Below, piece after piece: positions 37,722-48,895 of a stretch of 64,000 bases of DNA; position 1 is the first letter of the stretch, and each line of letters begins with the position of its first letter. The translations under genes and the position numbers were made by a program. Source of the DNA: Pycnococcus provasolii (lineage: Eukaryota > Chlorophyta > Pseudoscourfieldiophyceae > Pseudoscourfieldiales > Pycnococcaceae); contig OW568897.1 in assembly GCA_938743325.2 (NCBI GenBank), positions 248,001 through 312,000 of the forward strand. Direction: 5' to 3'. The notes under the pieces are model-generated. The model was not told the origin of the DNA. It made no database searches and saw only the letters and a list, made by a program, of their open reading frames with translations.

Positions 37722-40700
37722 ATGGCGACTCCTGCTTCTACGCATGTTCCTGCAGCTACGGACAATATGGATCACGTGACTGGTGGTGGTTATGGTTTGG
37801 AAGGTGCCCCGTCAGGGGGTGCTGCTGCTGGCGGATTCTCCTCCCCCTTGGAGGCGGCTGGTGGTGCTCCGTCGTCTTCGCCTGGGTTTGCGCCTGTGTT
37901 TGCGACGACTGGGTCGGGATTAGAGCGGCGTATCTATGACTCGTTCATGAACTTTCTTGAGACGTTTGGTGATCAGCAGCAGCAGCAGCAGACTCATTAT
38001 GGTGAGGGAGGAGCAGATGAGCCTTTTGAGCCGGCGACGCCCGCGACCACAAATGGAACGCAGGGTATGCCCGCGTCCACCATGCAGCAGCCGCAGTCGC
38101 AGGCCAATACCCAGTCGGCGGACCAGCCGAACGCGGAGAACAACAACAGCCCGTCACTCAACAACAACAACAACAACGAGGAAATCAACCAGGAGAACGA
38201 CAGGCCGACGCCCTCGCAGCAGCACACGCCTCGCACGCCCAAGTACGTCGCGGAAACGGCGCACATGAAAGAGACGGAGTCTACCACGCTCTACGTCAAC
38301 TACCAGGATGTGCTCGCTCACGACGAAATTCTTGCCGAAGACGTTGTCGTGAACGAGCACTACCGCTTCGCGCCAGTCCTGAAGGCTGTCGCGCGCGACT
38401 TTGTCAAAAAGCACCAGCGTGAGTGGCTCATGGACAACGGCGACGGCGCGCAGGACGAAAAGGAAATCTGGGTCGCGTTCTTCAACCTGCCCCGCGGAGA
38501 AACCCAGAAAATGCGAGACCTGCACACCGAGCGCATCGGGAAACTGTCGAGCTTCGCTGGCACAGTCACGCGCACGTCTGACGTGCGCCCGGAGCTCATC
38601 AGCGGGTGTTTCAGGTGCACGCAGTGCGGTACGGAGATTCGAAACGTCGAACAGCAGTTCAAGTTCACCAAGCCCGTCGTCTGCACCAACGCCACGTGCG
38701 GGAACCGCGTGTCGTTCGCGCTCATTCGCGAAGAAAGCAGGTTTTGCGACTGGCAGAGAATCCGCGTGCAGGAAAACAGCGACGAGGTTCCCGCAGGATC
38801 GCTCCCGCGCAGCCTTGACGTCATTGTTCGCCACGAGGAGGTGGAAAAGGCTCGTGCAGGAGACAAGATGGTGTTCACAGGCATGCTGCTCGCCGTGCCC
38901 GACGTCGCTAGCCTTGCCGCCAGCGGCAACCGCGCCGAGATCGCGATGTCAGGGAAGGCGGCGGAAGGACGTGGCGGTGGTGGCGGCGGTGGCGCTCCTG
39001 GTTCTGAGGGCGTCACAGGACTCAAGGCTCTCGGCGTTCGCGAGATGGGGTACAAGCTGACATTCCTCGCGAATACCCTGCAGCGCGCGGACGTGACGGA
39101 GGTGAGCAGCGCATTCCTTCGCAATGCCACGGCGTACGAGGACGAGGATCACCATGCACGCGTCGATCTGATGAGCGAGGCTGAGAAGGAGGATATTCGA
39201 GCGATCCAGCGCATGCCGCAACTGTACCGAAAGCTTGCAGAGTCGATCGCACCGGATGTGTACGGGCACGTCGACGTCAAGCGCGCCGTTATGCTGATGC
39301 TGTTCGGAGGCGTGCACAAGGCCACACGCGAGGGCATCAATCTCCGTGGGGACATCAACGTGTGCATCGTCGGCGATCCGTCGACAGCCAAGTCGCAGAT
39401 CCTTCGCTACGTGTCCTGCCTAATGCCTCGCGCGGTGTACACAGCCGGAAAGTCGAGCTCCGCCGCCGGCCTGACGGCGTCCGTCACGAAGGAGCCGGAA
39501 ACGGGCGAGTTTCAGATCGAGGCGGGAGCTCTCATGCTCGCGGACAACGGTGTCTGCTGCATTGACGAGTTTGACAAAATGGACATCAAGGATCAGGTGG
39601 CCATTCACGAGGCGATGGAGCAGCAGACCATCTCCGTCGCGAAGGCTGGTATCCAGGCGACGCTGAACGCACGCGCTTCCATCCTGGCTGCTGCCAACCC
39701 CGCTGGCGGACGCTACGACAAGAGCCGGCGGCTGTGGAGCAACGTGAACCTGCCCCCCGCCATTCTTAGTCGTTTTGACCTCGTGCACGTCATGGTGGAC
39801 GAGGTGGACGCCGCAGCGGACCACAACCTCGCGAGCCATATCGTGAGCGTGCACTCCAAGGCATTCCGCGCATCGCACGAGGTGACGCGCCGCAGGGGTG
39901 GCCAGGCGAGTGGCAGCAGGCGTTCGGGCCAGGCGACGACGGCGCACACGAGCAGTGCGGAAGACGAGACTGCGTTTGCGCGCCAGCGCGGCCGCCGAAG
40001 CTCGGGCATTGGCGCCGAGGCGTCGTCCGAGGGTGCAGGATTGGCCAGCGACATGTACGACGATGACGACGCGGCCACGGGTGTTGCTGACCTCGAGGAT
40101 GAGCTTACGCAAGGCGGTGCGAATGCGAAGATCAGCCGCGAGCGCCTCAGCAGGTACATCCGCTACGCTCGCACCATCAAGCCCAGGATGACGGAGAGTG
40201 CTCGAAATGCTCTCGTTTCGTCGTACGTCAACCTGAGGGCGGCAGATGCCACGCCGGGATCCGCAACGGCATTCCGCATGACCGTTCGTCAGCTCGAGGC
40301 GATGGTTCGCCTGAGCGAGGCGCTCGCACGTTCCGGGCTCGAGGAGGAGGTTCGCGCGGAGCACGTGCACGAGGCCCGTCGTCTCCTGTCGACGAGTGTG
40401 ATGCGTCTCGAACAACCTGACGTTGACATCGACGACGGCGTGCGTGAGGATGAGTACGACGAGGACATGGACATGGATGGCGACGACGGCATGGGGGATC
40501 GTCAGGCGGGAGCTGCAACGCCCGCAACACCTGCCGCACAGCAGCAGGAGGAGGAAGGTGCAGCCGCTGCTGCAACGCCGAACGCCAACGCGGCACCCGC
40601 CTCGCGTCCGGCGACCATCACGGCGACGAAGCTTACTCGCGTCACGGAGCTTCTGGTGGCCCGCCTCCGCGAAAACGCGCCAGAGGAGCAGGCTGCGCAG

Positions 40701-41048
40701 GCGCAGGCGCAGTCGGGCATTCAGCAGCGCGCGCTGCTTCGTTGGTACGTGCAGCACGAGACGGATGCTGGGGCCATCGAGGATACCACGTCGGCGGCAT
40801 CCGAGGAGTACGTGCTCGCACAGCGCATTATCAACCACCTGCTTCGCCGCGAGGGTGCGCTCGTTGTGCTTAGGGAGGCTACTGAGGAGGAGAGGGAGAC
40901 GGCGTTGGAGCGCATGGAGCAGGCTGACGACGAGGGTTTCGAGGTGACGTACCCGTCGTACCTGAATGGCGCGCAGCGCGAGCTGCTTGCCGTGCAAGAT
41001 GTTCGCATGCTTGCAGCCCACCCCAACTACGTGAGTCCCACCGCGTAA
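37722..41048 (+). CDS. MCM6: replicative helicase subunit MCM6
   Basis: 1108 residues, about 280 more than usual. The N-terminal 165 residues are disordered, with Gln and Asn runs. The MCM N-domain follows, with FFNLPRGETQKMRDL, RTSDVRPELISGCF and a zinc finger (CTQC about 296-299, CTNATC about 323-328). The AAA+ core has Walker A GDPSTAKS (about 550), Walker B CIDEFDKMD (about 613) and the arginine finger SRFDL (about 683). The MCM6-specific VEQPDV-like end of the core is present (MRLEQPDVDID), followed by an acidic linker and the winged helix. About 85 residues of Ser/Arg/Asp-rich sequence (about 715-800) are inserted between the AAA+ core and its lid helices. Works in the nuclear MCM2-7 ring at replication origins and forks. 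Confidence 0.93.
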   Translation: MATPASTHVPAATDNMDHVTGGGYGLEGAPSGGAAAGGFSSPLEAAGGAPSSSPGFAPVFATTGSGLERRIYDSFMNFLETFGDQQQQQQTHYGEGGADEPFEPATPATTNGTQGMPASTMQQPQSQANTQSADQPNAENNNSPSLNNNNNNEEINQENDRPTPSQQHTPRTPKYVAETAHMKETESTTLYVNYQDVLAHDEILAEDVVVNEHYRFAPVLKAVARDFVKKHQREWLMDNGDGAQDEKEIWVAFFNLPRGETQKMRDLHTERIGKLSSFAGTVTRTSDVRPELISGCFRCTQCGTEIRNVEQQFKFTKPVVCTNATCGNRVSFALIREESRFCDWQRIRVQENSDEVPAGSLPRSLDVIVRHEEVEKARAGDKMVFTGMLLAVPDVASLAASGNRAEIAMSGKAAEGRGGGGGGGAPGSEGVTGLKALGVREMGYKLTFLANTLQRADVTEVSSAFLRNATAYEDEDHHARVDLMSEAEKEDIRAIQRMPQLYRKLAESIAPDVYGHVDVKRAVMLMLFGGVHKATREGINLRGDINVCIVGDPSTAKSQILRYVSCLMPRAVYTAGKSSSAAGLTASVTKEPETGEFQIEAGALMLADNGVCCIDEFDKMDIKDQVAIHEAMEQQTISVAKAGIQATLNARASILAAANPAGGRYDKSRRLWSNVNLPPAILSRFDLVHVMVDEVDAAADHNLASHIVSVHSKAFRASHEVTRRRGGQASGSRRSGQATTAHTSSAEDETAFARQRGRRSSGIGAEASSEGAGLASDMYDDDDAATGVADLEDELTQGGANAKISRERLSRYIRYARTIKPRMTESARNALVSSYVNLRAADATPGSATAFRMTVRQLEAMVRLSEALARSGLEEEVRAEHVHEARRLLSTSVMRLEQPDVDIDDGVREDEYDEDMDMDGDDGMGDRQAGAATPATPAAQQQEEEGAAAAATPNANAAPASRPATITATKLTRVTELLVARLRENAPEEQAAQAQAQSGIQQRALLRWYVQHETDAGAIEDTTSAASEEYVLAQRIINHLLRREGALVVLREATEEERETALERMEQADDEGFEVTYPSYLNGAQRELLAVQDVRMLAAHPNYVSPTA

Positions 41049-41526
41049 TGCGATGGCAAGAGGTGGTGGGGTGCGGCCTGGTTGGCTGGATATGGGTGGG
41101 ATGGATGGGAGTTGGTATGCATTTGTCCATGATGAGATATGTAGCGAAACAAGAGAAAAAGAAAAAAAGAAAAACGTTCTGCTTACCCTATCGTCTCACC
41201 CACTGCAAATTGTCCTCTATAGCACGATTACGTCATATATTTGTTGAGACCCGGGTGGACCCTCCCTTGCAAGTGGGCCCCGGGTTTTGTTGTGGATCAA
41301 CGTACGTACGTCGCCGCCGCTCGGTGTATCCTGGCGACTGGCGAGGAGGCCCACCGCAATGGAGTTCTCGGAGTTTGTTGCTTGAGCTGAGATGTTCAAG
41401 AGGCAAAGAAATATTGTGAAAAATTTAAGGGCGAGTAGTAACACAACTTGATTTTTTACTTTACCCAAAAACAATTCAACATGCAAGCTTTGGATTATTA
41501 CAACTTCAAACTTCAAAGCTAGTCAA
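41049..41526. other. intergenic region downstream of MCM6
   Basis: No coding signal. It includes the MCM6 3' UTR, an AAAGAAAAAAAG run (41155-41172) and an imperfect inverted repeat around GGGTGGACCC...GGGCCCCGGG (41251-41286). No tRNA cloverleaf could be made out. Confidence 0.4.
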
Positions 41527-42791
<1,265 letters not shown>

Positions 42792-45593
42792 ATGTCTTTG
42801 AAGAAGAAGCCAAAGTTTTTGATTGAGCCGTTCAAACACAAGGTGTCGGATGATCCGCTCTATGCGTCGAAGACTTGGAAGCTGCTGGAAGATGCCATCC
42901 TCGAAGTCTTCCACCATAACGAAAGTGGTTTGTCGTTCGAGGAACTGTACCGGAACGCGTACAACATGGTCCTGCACAAGTATGGTGATCGCCTTTACTC
43001 GGGTGTTCACGCCACAGTCACTGCACACCTACGCACAGTTGCCGGCGCGATCCTTGCCTCGTCAGGGATGATTTCAGGGTCTTCTGTCTCGGCTTCTGCG
43101 CAACCTGCAGCCTCGTCAGGTGCTCCCGGTTCTGCATCAGGTGCTCCCGGAGGTTCTGCTCCTTCAGGAGGTTCCCCCCTGAACGTTCAAGCCGGTCAAG
43201 GCTCGTCGCTTCCGGGTAATGGGTTAGGGTCCTCTCATCAGGCAGCGTCTTCTCTCGCGGGCGCGGGGGGCGGAATTACCATGACCACGGGCGGTTTCGC
43301 GGAGGATACCCAGCGCATGATGGCGTTCCTTGACGACGTCGCGCGAAGGTGGAAAGAACACGACGAGGCGATGCAGCTCATCAACGACATCTTCATGTAC
43401 ATGGACAGAACGTACGTCAAACACCACAACAAACCGGGCGTGCACGACGTCGGACTGAGACTCTGGAGGGATGTCGTCGTCAGACAACCACAAATCAGAA
43501 TCACAATCAGGAACTCGCTGCTCTCTTTCGTGCACCGCGAACGCGTCGGAGACTGCGTGGATCGAAACCTACTCAAGGCTGTCGTGCAAATGCTAAGCGA
43601 CCTGGGACCGGCCGTCTACGCCGAGGAACTGGAAACACCTCTGCTGCACGGAACTGTCGCGTTCTACGAACGAGAGAGCGAGTCGCTCCTCGCCTCGTGC
43701 GACTGCGCCGAGTACCTGCGTCGCACAGAAACCAGGCTGCAGGAGGAGGCGGGACGCACGCGCGAATACATGGACGGCGCGTCCACCGTGCCTCGCATAT
43801 GCGCTGTGGTGGAAAGGGAAATGGTGGGCAAGAGGCTGCACACGCTCATGTCGATGGAAGAGAGCGGATTCCTTGCCATGGTGCGCGCTGATCGCCACGA
43901 GGACCTGAAAAGAATGTACACGCTCTTCTCCAGGGTTCCCGGTGGTCTTGACGCAATGAAGGAGGCGCTTGCCAAGCACATCAAGGAAACGGGCGCGGCT
44001 CTCGTCTTGCCGCCAGCCTCCTCCTCTGGCCACGGTGCGCGTGCCGGTGCCGGTGCAGGTGCAGGTGCAGGTGCCGCTGGGCCGAGCGGCGGCGGAGGCA
44101 GCAGCAGTGCCGCCGCCGCCGCCACCACCACCGCTGCTGCCAGCCCCGTGGTGTTCGTCCAGCGCCTGCTTGCTGAACGAGAGAAGTACGATAAACTCAT
44201 CGGGCAAAGCTTCTATAGCGACAAGGGATTTGCTCAGGTGGTGGGTCAGAGTTTCGAAAGCTTTCTCAATCGAAACCCGCGTGCCCCGGAGTTCCTTAGT
44301 CTATTCGTGGACGATCTGCTCCGCCGCGGCGTCAGGGGCATGTCGACGGACGCGGATGGTGCCGCCGCTGGCGCTGGCGCGGCCGCTGGGTCGAGCAACG
44401 CCGGAAAGATGAACGCGATGGATGCGGAGAGCAACATGAATGCCATGCTCGACAAGGTGATGATGCTCTTTCGTTATCTCCACGAGAAAGATGTTTTTGA
44501 GAAGTACGCGCGCACGCACCTCGCGAAGCGGCTGCTATCAGGCAAGACCTTCTCAGACGACGCAGAGCGCGTGCTGCTCGGAAAGCTCAAGACGGAGTGC
44601 GGCTTTCAGTACAGTGCCAAGCTCGAGGGAATGTTTCAGGACATGAGAACATCACAGGATACGATGCTTAGCTACCGGAGTATGCTTGAGCAGCAATCGG
44701 CGCTGGGCACGTCGAGTGTTCGCGGGAATCCGCTGATGAGCAGTTCCACGGGCGCGGGCGCGGGTGCCGGAGCGGGAGCAGAAGGTGCGTGTGCACCGCT
44801 TCCCACCGTGGAGATGAATGTGACGGTGCTGACAACGGGTTGCTGGCCCAACGTCTCGCCGTGTCACTGCCAGCTCCCCGTGGCGCTAGCGGAGAGCTCA
44901 GAGCACTTTAAGCAATTCTACCTCGCGCAGCACAGCGGGCGCAAGCTGGCCTATCAGACGAACTTGGGCACGGCTGACCTGAAGCTGGTTTACCCGGCTC
45001 CCGAAGGTAATTCGCAAGGTGGATCAAGTGCATTGCCACGCATGAAGCATGAGTTGAATGTGACAACCTACCAGATGATCATACTGCTCCTCTTTAACGA
45101 TCGCCTCGAGTACACGTACAGCGAGATCCAGGAATTTACGCAGATTCCTCACGCAGACTTGCAGAAGAATCTCATCGCGCTTAGCATGATCAAAGGGAAG
45201 AACGTGCTGACGAAGACGCCGGTATTCGAGGCTAGTCATAAGGAGATTGGGGCAGATGACGTCTTCCGCTTCAATGCCAACTTCAAGAACAAGCTCTACA
45301 AAATCCACATCGGCTCAATTCGCGCCACGAAGGAGTCTGAGCCAGAGAAGAATGCAACGCGAGCTCGTGTCGAGGAAGATCGTAAACCGACCATCGAGGC
45401 GGCGATTGTTCGAATCATGAAGGCGAGAAAGCGTCTCGACATCAACACGATCGTGACAGAGGTGACGAAGCAGCTAAGCAGTCGATTCCTGCCCAACCCG
45501 CACGTGGTGAAGAAGCGCATCGAGAGTCTCATAGAGCGCGAATTTATCGAGCGTGACGCGGATGACCGACGGTTCTTCCGCTACCTCGCTTAA
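42792..45593 (+). CDS. CUL3: cullin-3, scaffold of CRL3 ubiquitin ligases
   Basis: 933 residues from ATG 42792 (only GTG upstream). The N-terminal helix that binds BTB adaptors matches CUL3 (SGLSFEELYRNAYNMVLHKYGDRLYSG), and MQLINDIFMYMDRTYV follows. The cullin-homology domain has EKDVFEKYARTHLAKRLLS, KLKTECGFQYSAKLEGMF and VLTTGCWP. The C-terminal winged helix carries the NEDD8 acceptor K877 in AAIVRIMKARK and ends in the family's HVVKKRIESLIEREFIERD. Two low-complexity inserts, about residues 82-155 (Ser/Gly/Ala/Pro) and 417-450 (Gly/Ala), and a smaller one near 520-540, make it longer than human CUL3 (768). Substrate choice would depend on BTB proteins encoded elsewhere. Confidence 0.95.
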   Translation: MSLKKKPKFLIEPFKHKVSDDPLYASKTWKLLEDAILEVFHHNESGLSFEELYRNAYNMVLHKYGDRLYSGVHATVTAHLRTVAGAILASSGMISGSSVSASAQPAASSGAPGSASGAPGGSAPSGGSPLNVQAGQGSSLPGNGLGSSHQAASSLAGAGGGITMTTGGFAEDTQRMMAFLDDVARRWKEHDEAMQLINDIFMYMDRTYVKHHNKPGVHDVGLRLWRDVVVRQPQIRITIRNSLLSFVHRERVGDCVDRNLLKAVVQMLSDLGPAVYAEELETPLLHGTVAFYERESESLLASCDCAEYLRRTETRLQEEAGRTREYMDGASTVPRICAVVEREMVGKRLHTLMSMEESGFLAMVRADRHEDLKRMYTLFSRVPGGLDAMKEALAKHIKETGAALVLPPASSSGHGARAGAGAGAGAGAAGPSGGGGSSSAAAAATTTAAASPVVFVQRLLAEREKYDKLIGQSFYSDKGFAQVVGQSFESFLNRNPRAPEFLSLFVDDLLRRGVRGMSTDADGAAAGAGAAAGSSNAGKMNAMDAESNMNAMLDKVMMLFRYLHEKDVFEKYARTHLAKRLLSGKTFSDDAERVLLGKLKTECGFQYSAKLEGMFQDMRTSQDTMLSYRSMLEQQSALGTSSVRGNPLMSSSTGAGAGAGAGAEGACAPLPTVEMNVTVLTTGCWPNVSPCHCQLPVALAESSEHFKQFYLAQHSGRKLAYQTNLGTADLKLVYPAPEGNSQGGSSALPRMKHELNVTTYQMIILLLFNDRLEYTYSEIQEFTQIPHADLQKNLIALSMIKGKNVLTKTPVFEASHKEIGADDVFRFNANFKNKLYKIHIGSIRATKESEPEKNATRARVEEDRKPTIEAAIVRIMKARKRLDINTIVTEVTKQLSSRFLPNPHVVKKRIESLIEREFIERDADDRRFFRYLA

Positions 45594-45670
45594 AGGTAGG
45601 AGGTGTCGCTTCGACGACGACAAAAAGTGTGGATGAAGTAGATATAAATAGGTGTGTGTGTGCGTGATTG

Positions 45671-45675
45671 TGTAA
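45671..45675 (+). terminator. TGTAA polyadenylation signal of CUL3
   Basis: TGTAA 77 bases after the CUL3 stop, in the 245-base convergent gap with IF-2. Confidence 0.45.
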
Positions 45676-45838
45676 TCTAGGAAGCTCTAACAAAACAGAA
45701 CAGACCAGACCAGAACACAAAGACCACAAAAATCCTCCCTCAAAATCAGTCAACAGTCGAATCAAAATAGTTTTTCCTCAATGTCTTATTCATTATTCTT
45801 TACTTATCGTATTTATCTATATCGTACAACAGTTGTGA

Positions 45839-47996
45839 TCACTCGTCGTCGTCGTCGTCGTCGTCCATGCTCTGCGTCGAGGAGACGACCACCACCTTCT
45901 CCTCGCTGGCCTGCTCCAACGTTCTTGACTGCGTGACCAGCTGGTATGCGAAGATACGATCGCCTTCCTTCCAATCCCAGAATTTTTCCACCTGCACGCC
46001 GCACTCGTTGCCCTCCTCTAGCTCGAAGACGTCCTCCCTCACTTTTCGCAGCGAGTCCATGACTCCTTCGTACACAACTCGTTTCTTTCGCTTCACTTCG
46101 ATCGTGCATCCCTTTCGCAGCAGACCATCCTCGATACTGCACCCTGCGGCACGCCTCTTGCCCGATCCGAACACGGCAAGCACCTTGGCCGAGCCGAGAG
46201 GATCCTTCACCGTCTTGTCAAGGAGCTTGCCTTCCATCGCCGCACGCACGTCGTCAATCAGGTTGTAGATGACGTCGTACGTTCGAATTTCCACACCCTG
46301 GTCCTTAGCATACGACTGGATGTCGTCCGATGGCTGCACGTTGAAGCCAAGAATAATCCCCTCGCTCGCCGTGGCGAGGTCAACGTCGCTCTGAGCAATC
46401 TCGCCGGGCGAGGCGAAGAGGTATCGCAGCGCGACGGAATCCTGAGGCAGCGCGTCCAGCGCAGCCTTCACAGCCTCGACGGACCCAGACGCGTCCGTTC
46501 GCAGCACGACGTTGATCTTCGTCAGCTCACCAGTCTCGGTGACATTTGGCAATGCCGTAAGACTGACGCTCATAGCGCGACCTCCCGCGCGCTCCGCGAG
46601 CCGTGCAAGACGGTTCTCATCCGCGGACGCCTCGGCCATCGCGCGCATTTCGGCGTCCGTCTCACACGCTTCGAACGTTGCGCCGGCAACTGGCACCTCA
46701 CCCCACCCGGTGATCTGCACCGCGGTGGATGGGCCAGCCTCCTCGAGCTTGTTGCCTCGGTCGTCCATCATGCTGCGCACCTTGCCAAACGACGCGCCGG
46801 ACACGATGTTGTCCCCAATGCGCAGCGTGCCTGTCTGCACGAGCACCGTGGCCTTCGCCCCAACCGTCTTGTCAAGATTCGCCTCGAGCACCGTGCCACG
46901 CGCGAGCTTATCCGGGTTCGCCTTCAGCTCCTCGAGCTCTGCGACGAGCATCACAGACTCGAGGAGTTCGGGAATGCCCTCTCCGGTCTTGGAGGAGACG
47001 GGAATGCAAGTGAAGTCTCCGCCCCAAGCTTCGTCGACGACGCCAATCTCGCTCAGCCCTGTGCGTACCCTGTCCAAGTTCGCGTCAGACTTGTCGGACT
47101 TCGTGTACGCAATCACGATGGGAACTTCCGCCGCCTGCGCGTGGCTGATCGCCTCCTTCGTCTGCGGCATGACGCCATCGTCCGCAGCCACGACGACGAT
47201 GGCAACGTCGGTAACGCGAGCGCCGCGAGCCCTCATCGACGAGAATGCCTCGTGGCCTGGCGTGTCGAGGAACACGAGGCTGTCTTCACGACCTTCGACG
47301 TCGACACGGTAGGCTCCAATGCCCTGCGTGATTCCACCAGCCTCTCCGTCCGCGACGCTCGCCTTGCGCATGTAGTCGAGAAGGCTCGTCTTGCCGTGGT
47401 CGACGTGTCCCATCACGCACACGACGGGTGCACGTGGCAGAAGGTCGTCATCACCGTCATCTTCGTCGTACGATTCGACTTTTTTCGCTTCGTCGTAGAT
47501 GCTCTTTTCACCCTCCTCAAGTACCTCCACCTCGTACGACTCCGCGACGAGCTTGACGGCGTCAATGTCAAGCACCTGGTTCACGCTGCACATGACGCCC
47601 TTGAGGAAGAGCGTCTTCACCACCTCGGTTGCGTTTACGGCAAGCATTTCGGCGAGATCTCCGACGAGCATGCCCTCCTCGCCCACCTCGATGATTTCCT
47701 GCGCGACTTTCGTCTCGCGATTCGCCTCTCGCTCCGCCTTTCGCATCGCACGTCCCTTTCGCTTCTGTGCGGCTGTTGGCGTGGTAAAAGGTCGTCGGCC
47801 GACGCCGTTTCGACCTCCGCGTCCGCCGCGCCCACGCCCGCGTCCGCGTCCTCGTCCACCCCCTCTTCCTCCGCGCGGACCTGCGGGCGAGTCGCCTTGG
47901 TTTTGGTAGCCACCACCACCACCGCCATAACCACCACCACCCTGACCCTGACCTCGTCCTCCTCCTCCTCGTCCTCCTCCTCGTCCTCCCCGTCCG

Positions 47997-48029
<33 letters not shown>

Positions 48030-48475
48030 TGCCCTCGTCCTTGTCCTTGTCCTCGTCCCACGTCCGTGGGTGCCTGCTTCTGCTGAGCCTGCGGCGTCGC
48101 GTACAGTTTGGTTGAGGAAAGTGACGACGACGACGACGAGTAGGATGACGATGATGATGATGGGGAGGGGCAGCACACTCCCACTCCTCCCCCAAAGTGC
48201 GCGCAAAAAGTGCTGTTGCGTCGAGCTGCAAAAGCGGGCGCTAGGGAAGCCTCCCTAGCCGTTGCGCCTAAGGCAGGCACGACGGTGGATGAGCGCTGAC
48301 TGTGAGAAAGCAGGCACGCTGACTGTGAGTGATACCTCCCCTGAGCATTCGAGTACAACATACCACGCCCAGAACGACCACCAATACCACCACCACCGCC
48401 ACGCCCAGCCATACCACCACCAATACCCGTGCTGCGCATGCTTCCAAGATGAAAACGAGAACTCACCGCGGACAT
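45839..48475 (-). CDS. infB: plastid translation initiation factor IF-2
   Basis: 878 residues from ATG 48475; ATG 48598 would add 41. The first 120 residues (MSAVSSRFHLGS..., rich in Ser, Ala, Arg, Gly) look like a plastid transit peptide. A striking RGG/GRG-rich tract follows (about 140-220). Then come the IF-2N-like motif, the GTPase domain (VCVMGHVDHGKTSLLDYM about 350, DTPGHEAF about 405, AYTKSDKSDAN) and the beta-barrel and C2 domains. IF-2 places initiator tRNA on 70S ribosomes. A mitochondrial role is possible but IF-2 of this type with transit-like N-terminus is more often plastid. A GTGAGT right after the start (ATGTCCGCG) could be a splice donor. A short run of Asp ends the protein. 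Confidence 0.9.
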
Positions 48476-48895
48476 TGTATGCGAACTATATTTATTGTAT
48501 TCTGAGCCTGCCGCCACAGAATGAATGACGGGTTCGTGGTGGGGGGGGGGGGAAGACCTTGAAAAGAGGATAGGATTTGCCCTTGATTGACTTAACATTC
48601 GGGGTTCTTGAAGCAAATTCCATTGGGGGTTTGTAGAGTCATCCCCGTGGATTTGCACCTCGTGGTTTACATGTGTCTTTGTTTAAGCGGCGTGTTTAAT
48701 TCGGGGTTTGTTTTTGATGGGAGTCGTTCGGGGTTTGGGTTCGGGGTTGTGTTTTCTTCCCTCGTCAAAGTTCGTTCGTTCGGGGTTTGGGTTCCCTTGT
48801 TTCTGCTGACTGGGATGAACTTCAAATCATTTCCGATCATCTTGGTGACGAACATTTATTTGTCTCTACGATAAGAATACTAGTATCAAGTCTTC
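48476..48895. promoter_or_regulatory. divergent promoter with five TTCGGGGTT motifs
   Basis: Between IF-2 and the bestrophin. TTCGGGGTT occurs at 48598, 48700, 48727, 48740 and 48779; a G13 run lies at about 48540-48552. No gene seen. Both neighbours encode plastid proteins. Confidence 0.6.

Noticed and set aside
39420-41021. 533-codon minus-strand frame inside MCM6
   Set aside because: Antisense shadow in GC-rich coding DNA; MCM6 is certain.
41230-41330. Possible tRNA or structured RNA
   Set aside because: GC-rich inverted pieces present, but no cloverleaf with proper stems or T-loop could be drawn.
48540-48552. G13 run as a functional element
   Set aside because: Simple homopolymer; no context beyond the promoter. 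A sequencing or slippage tract is as likely.
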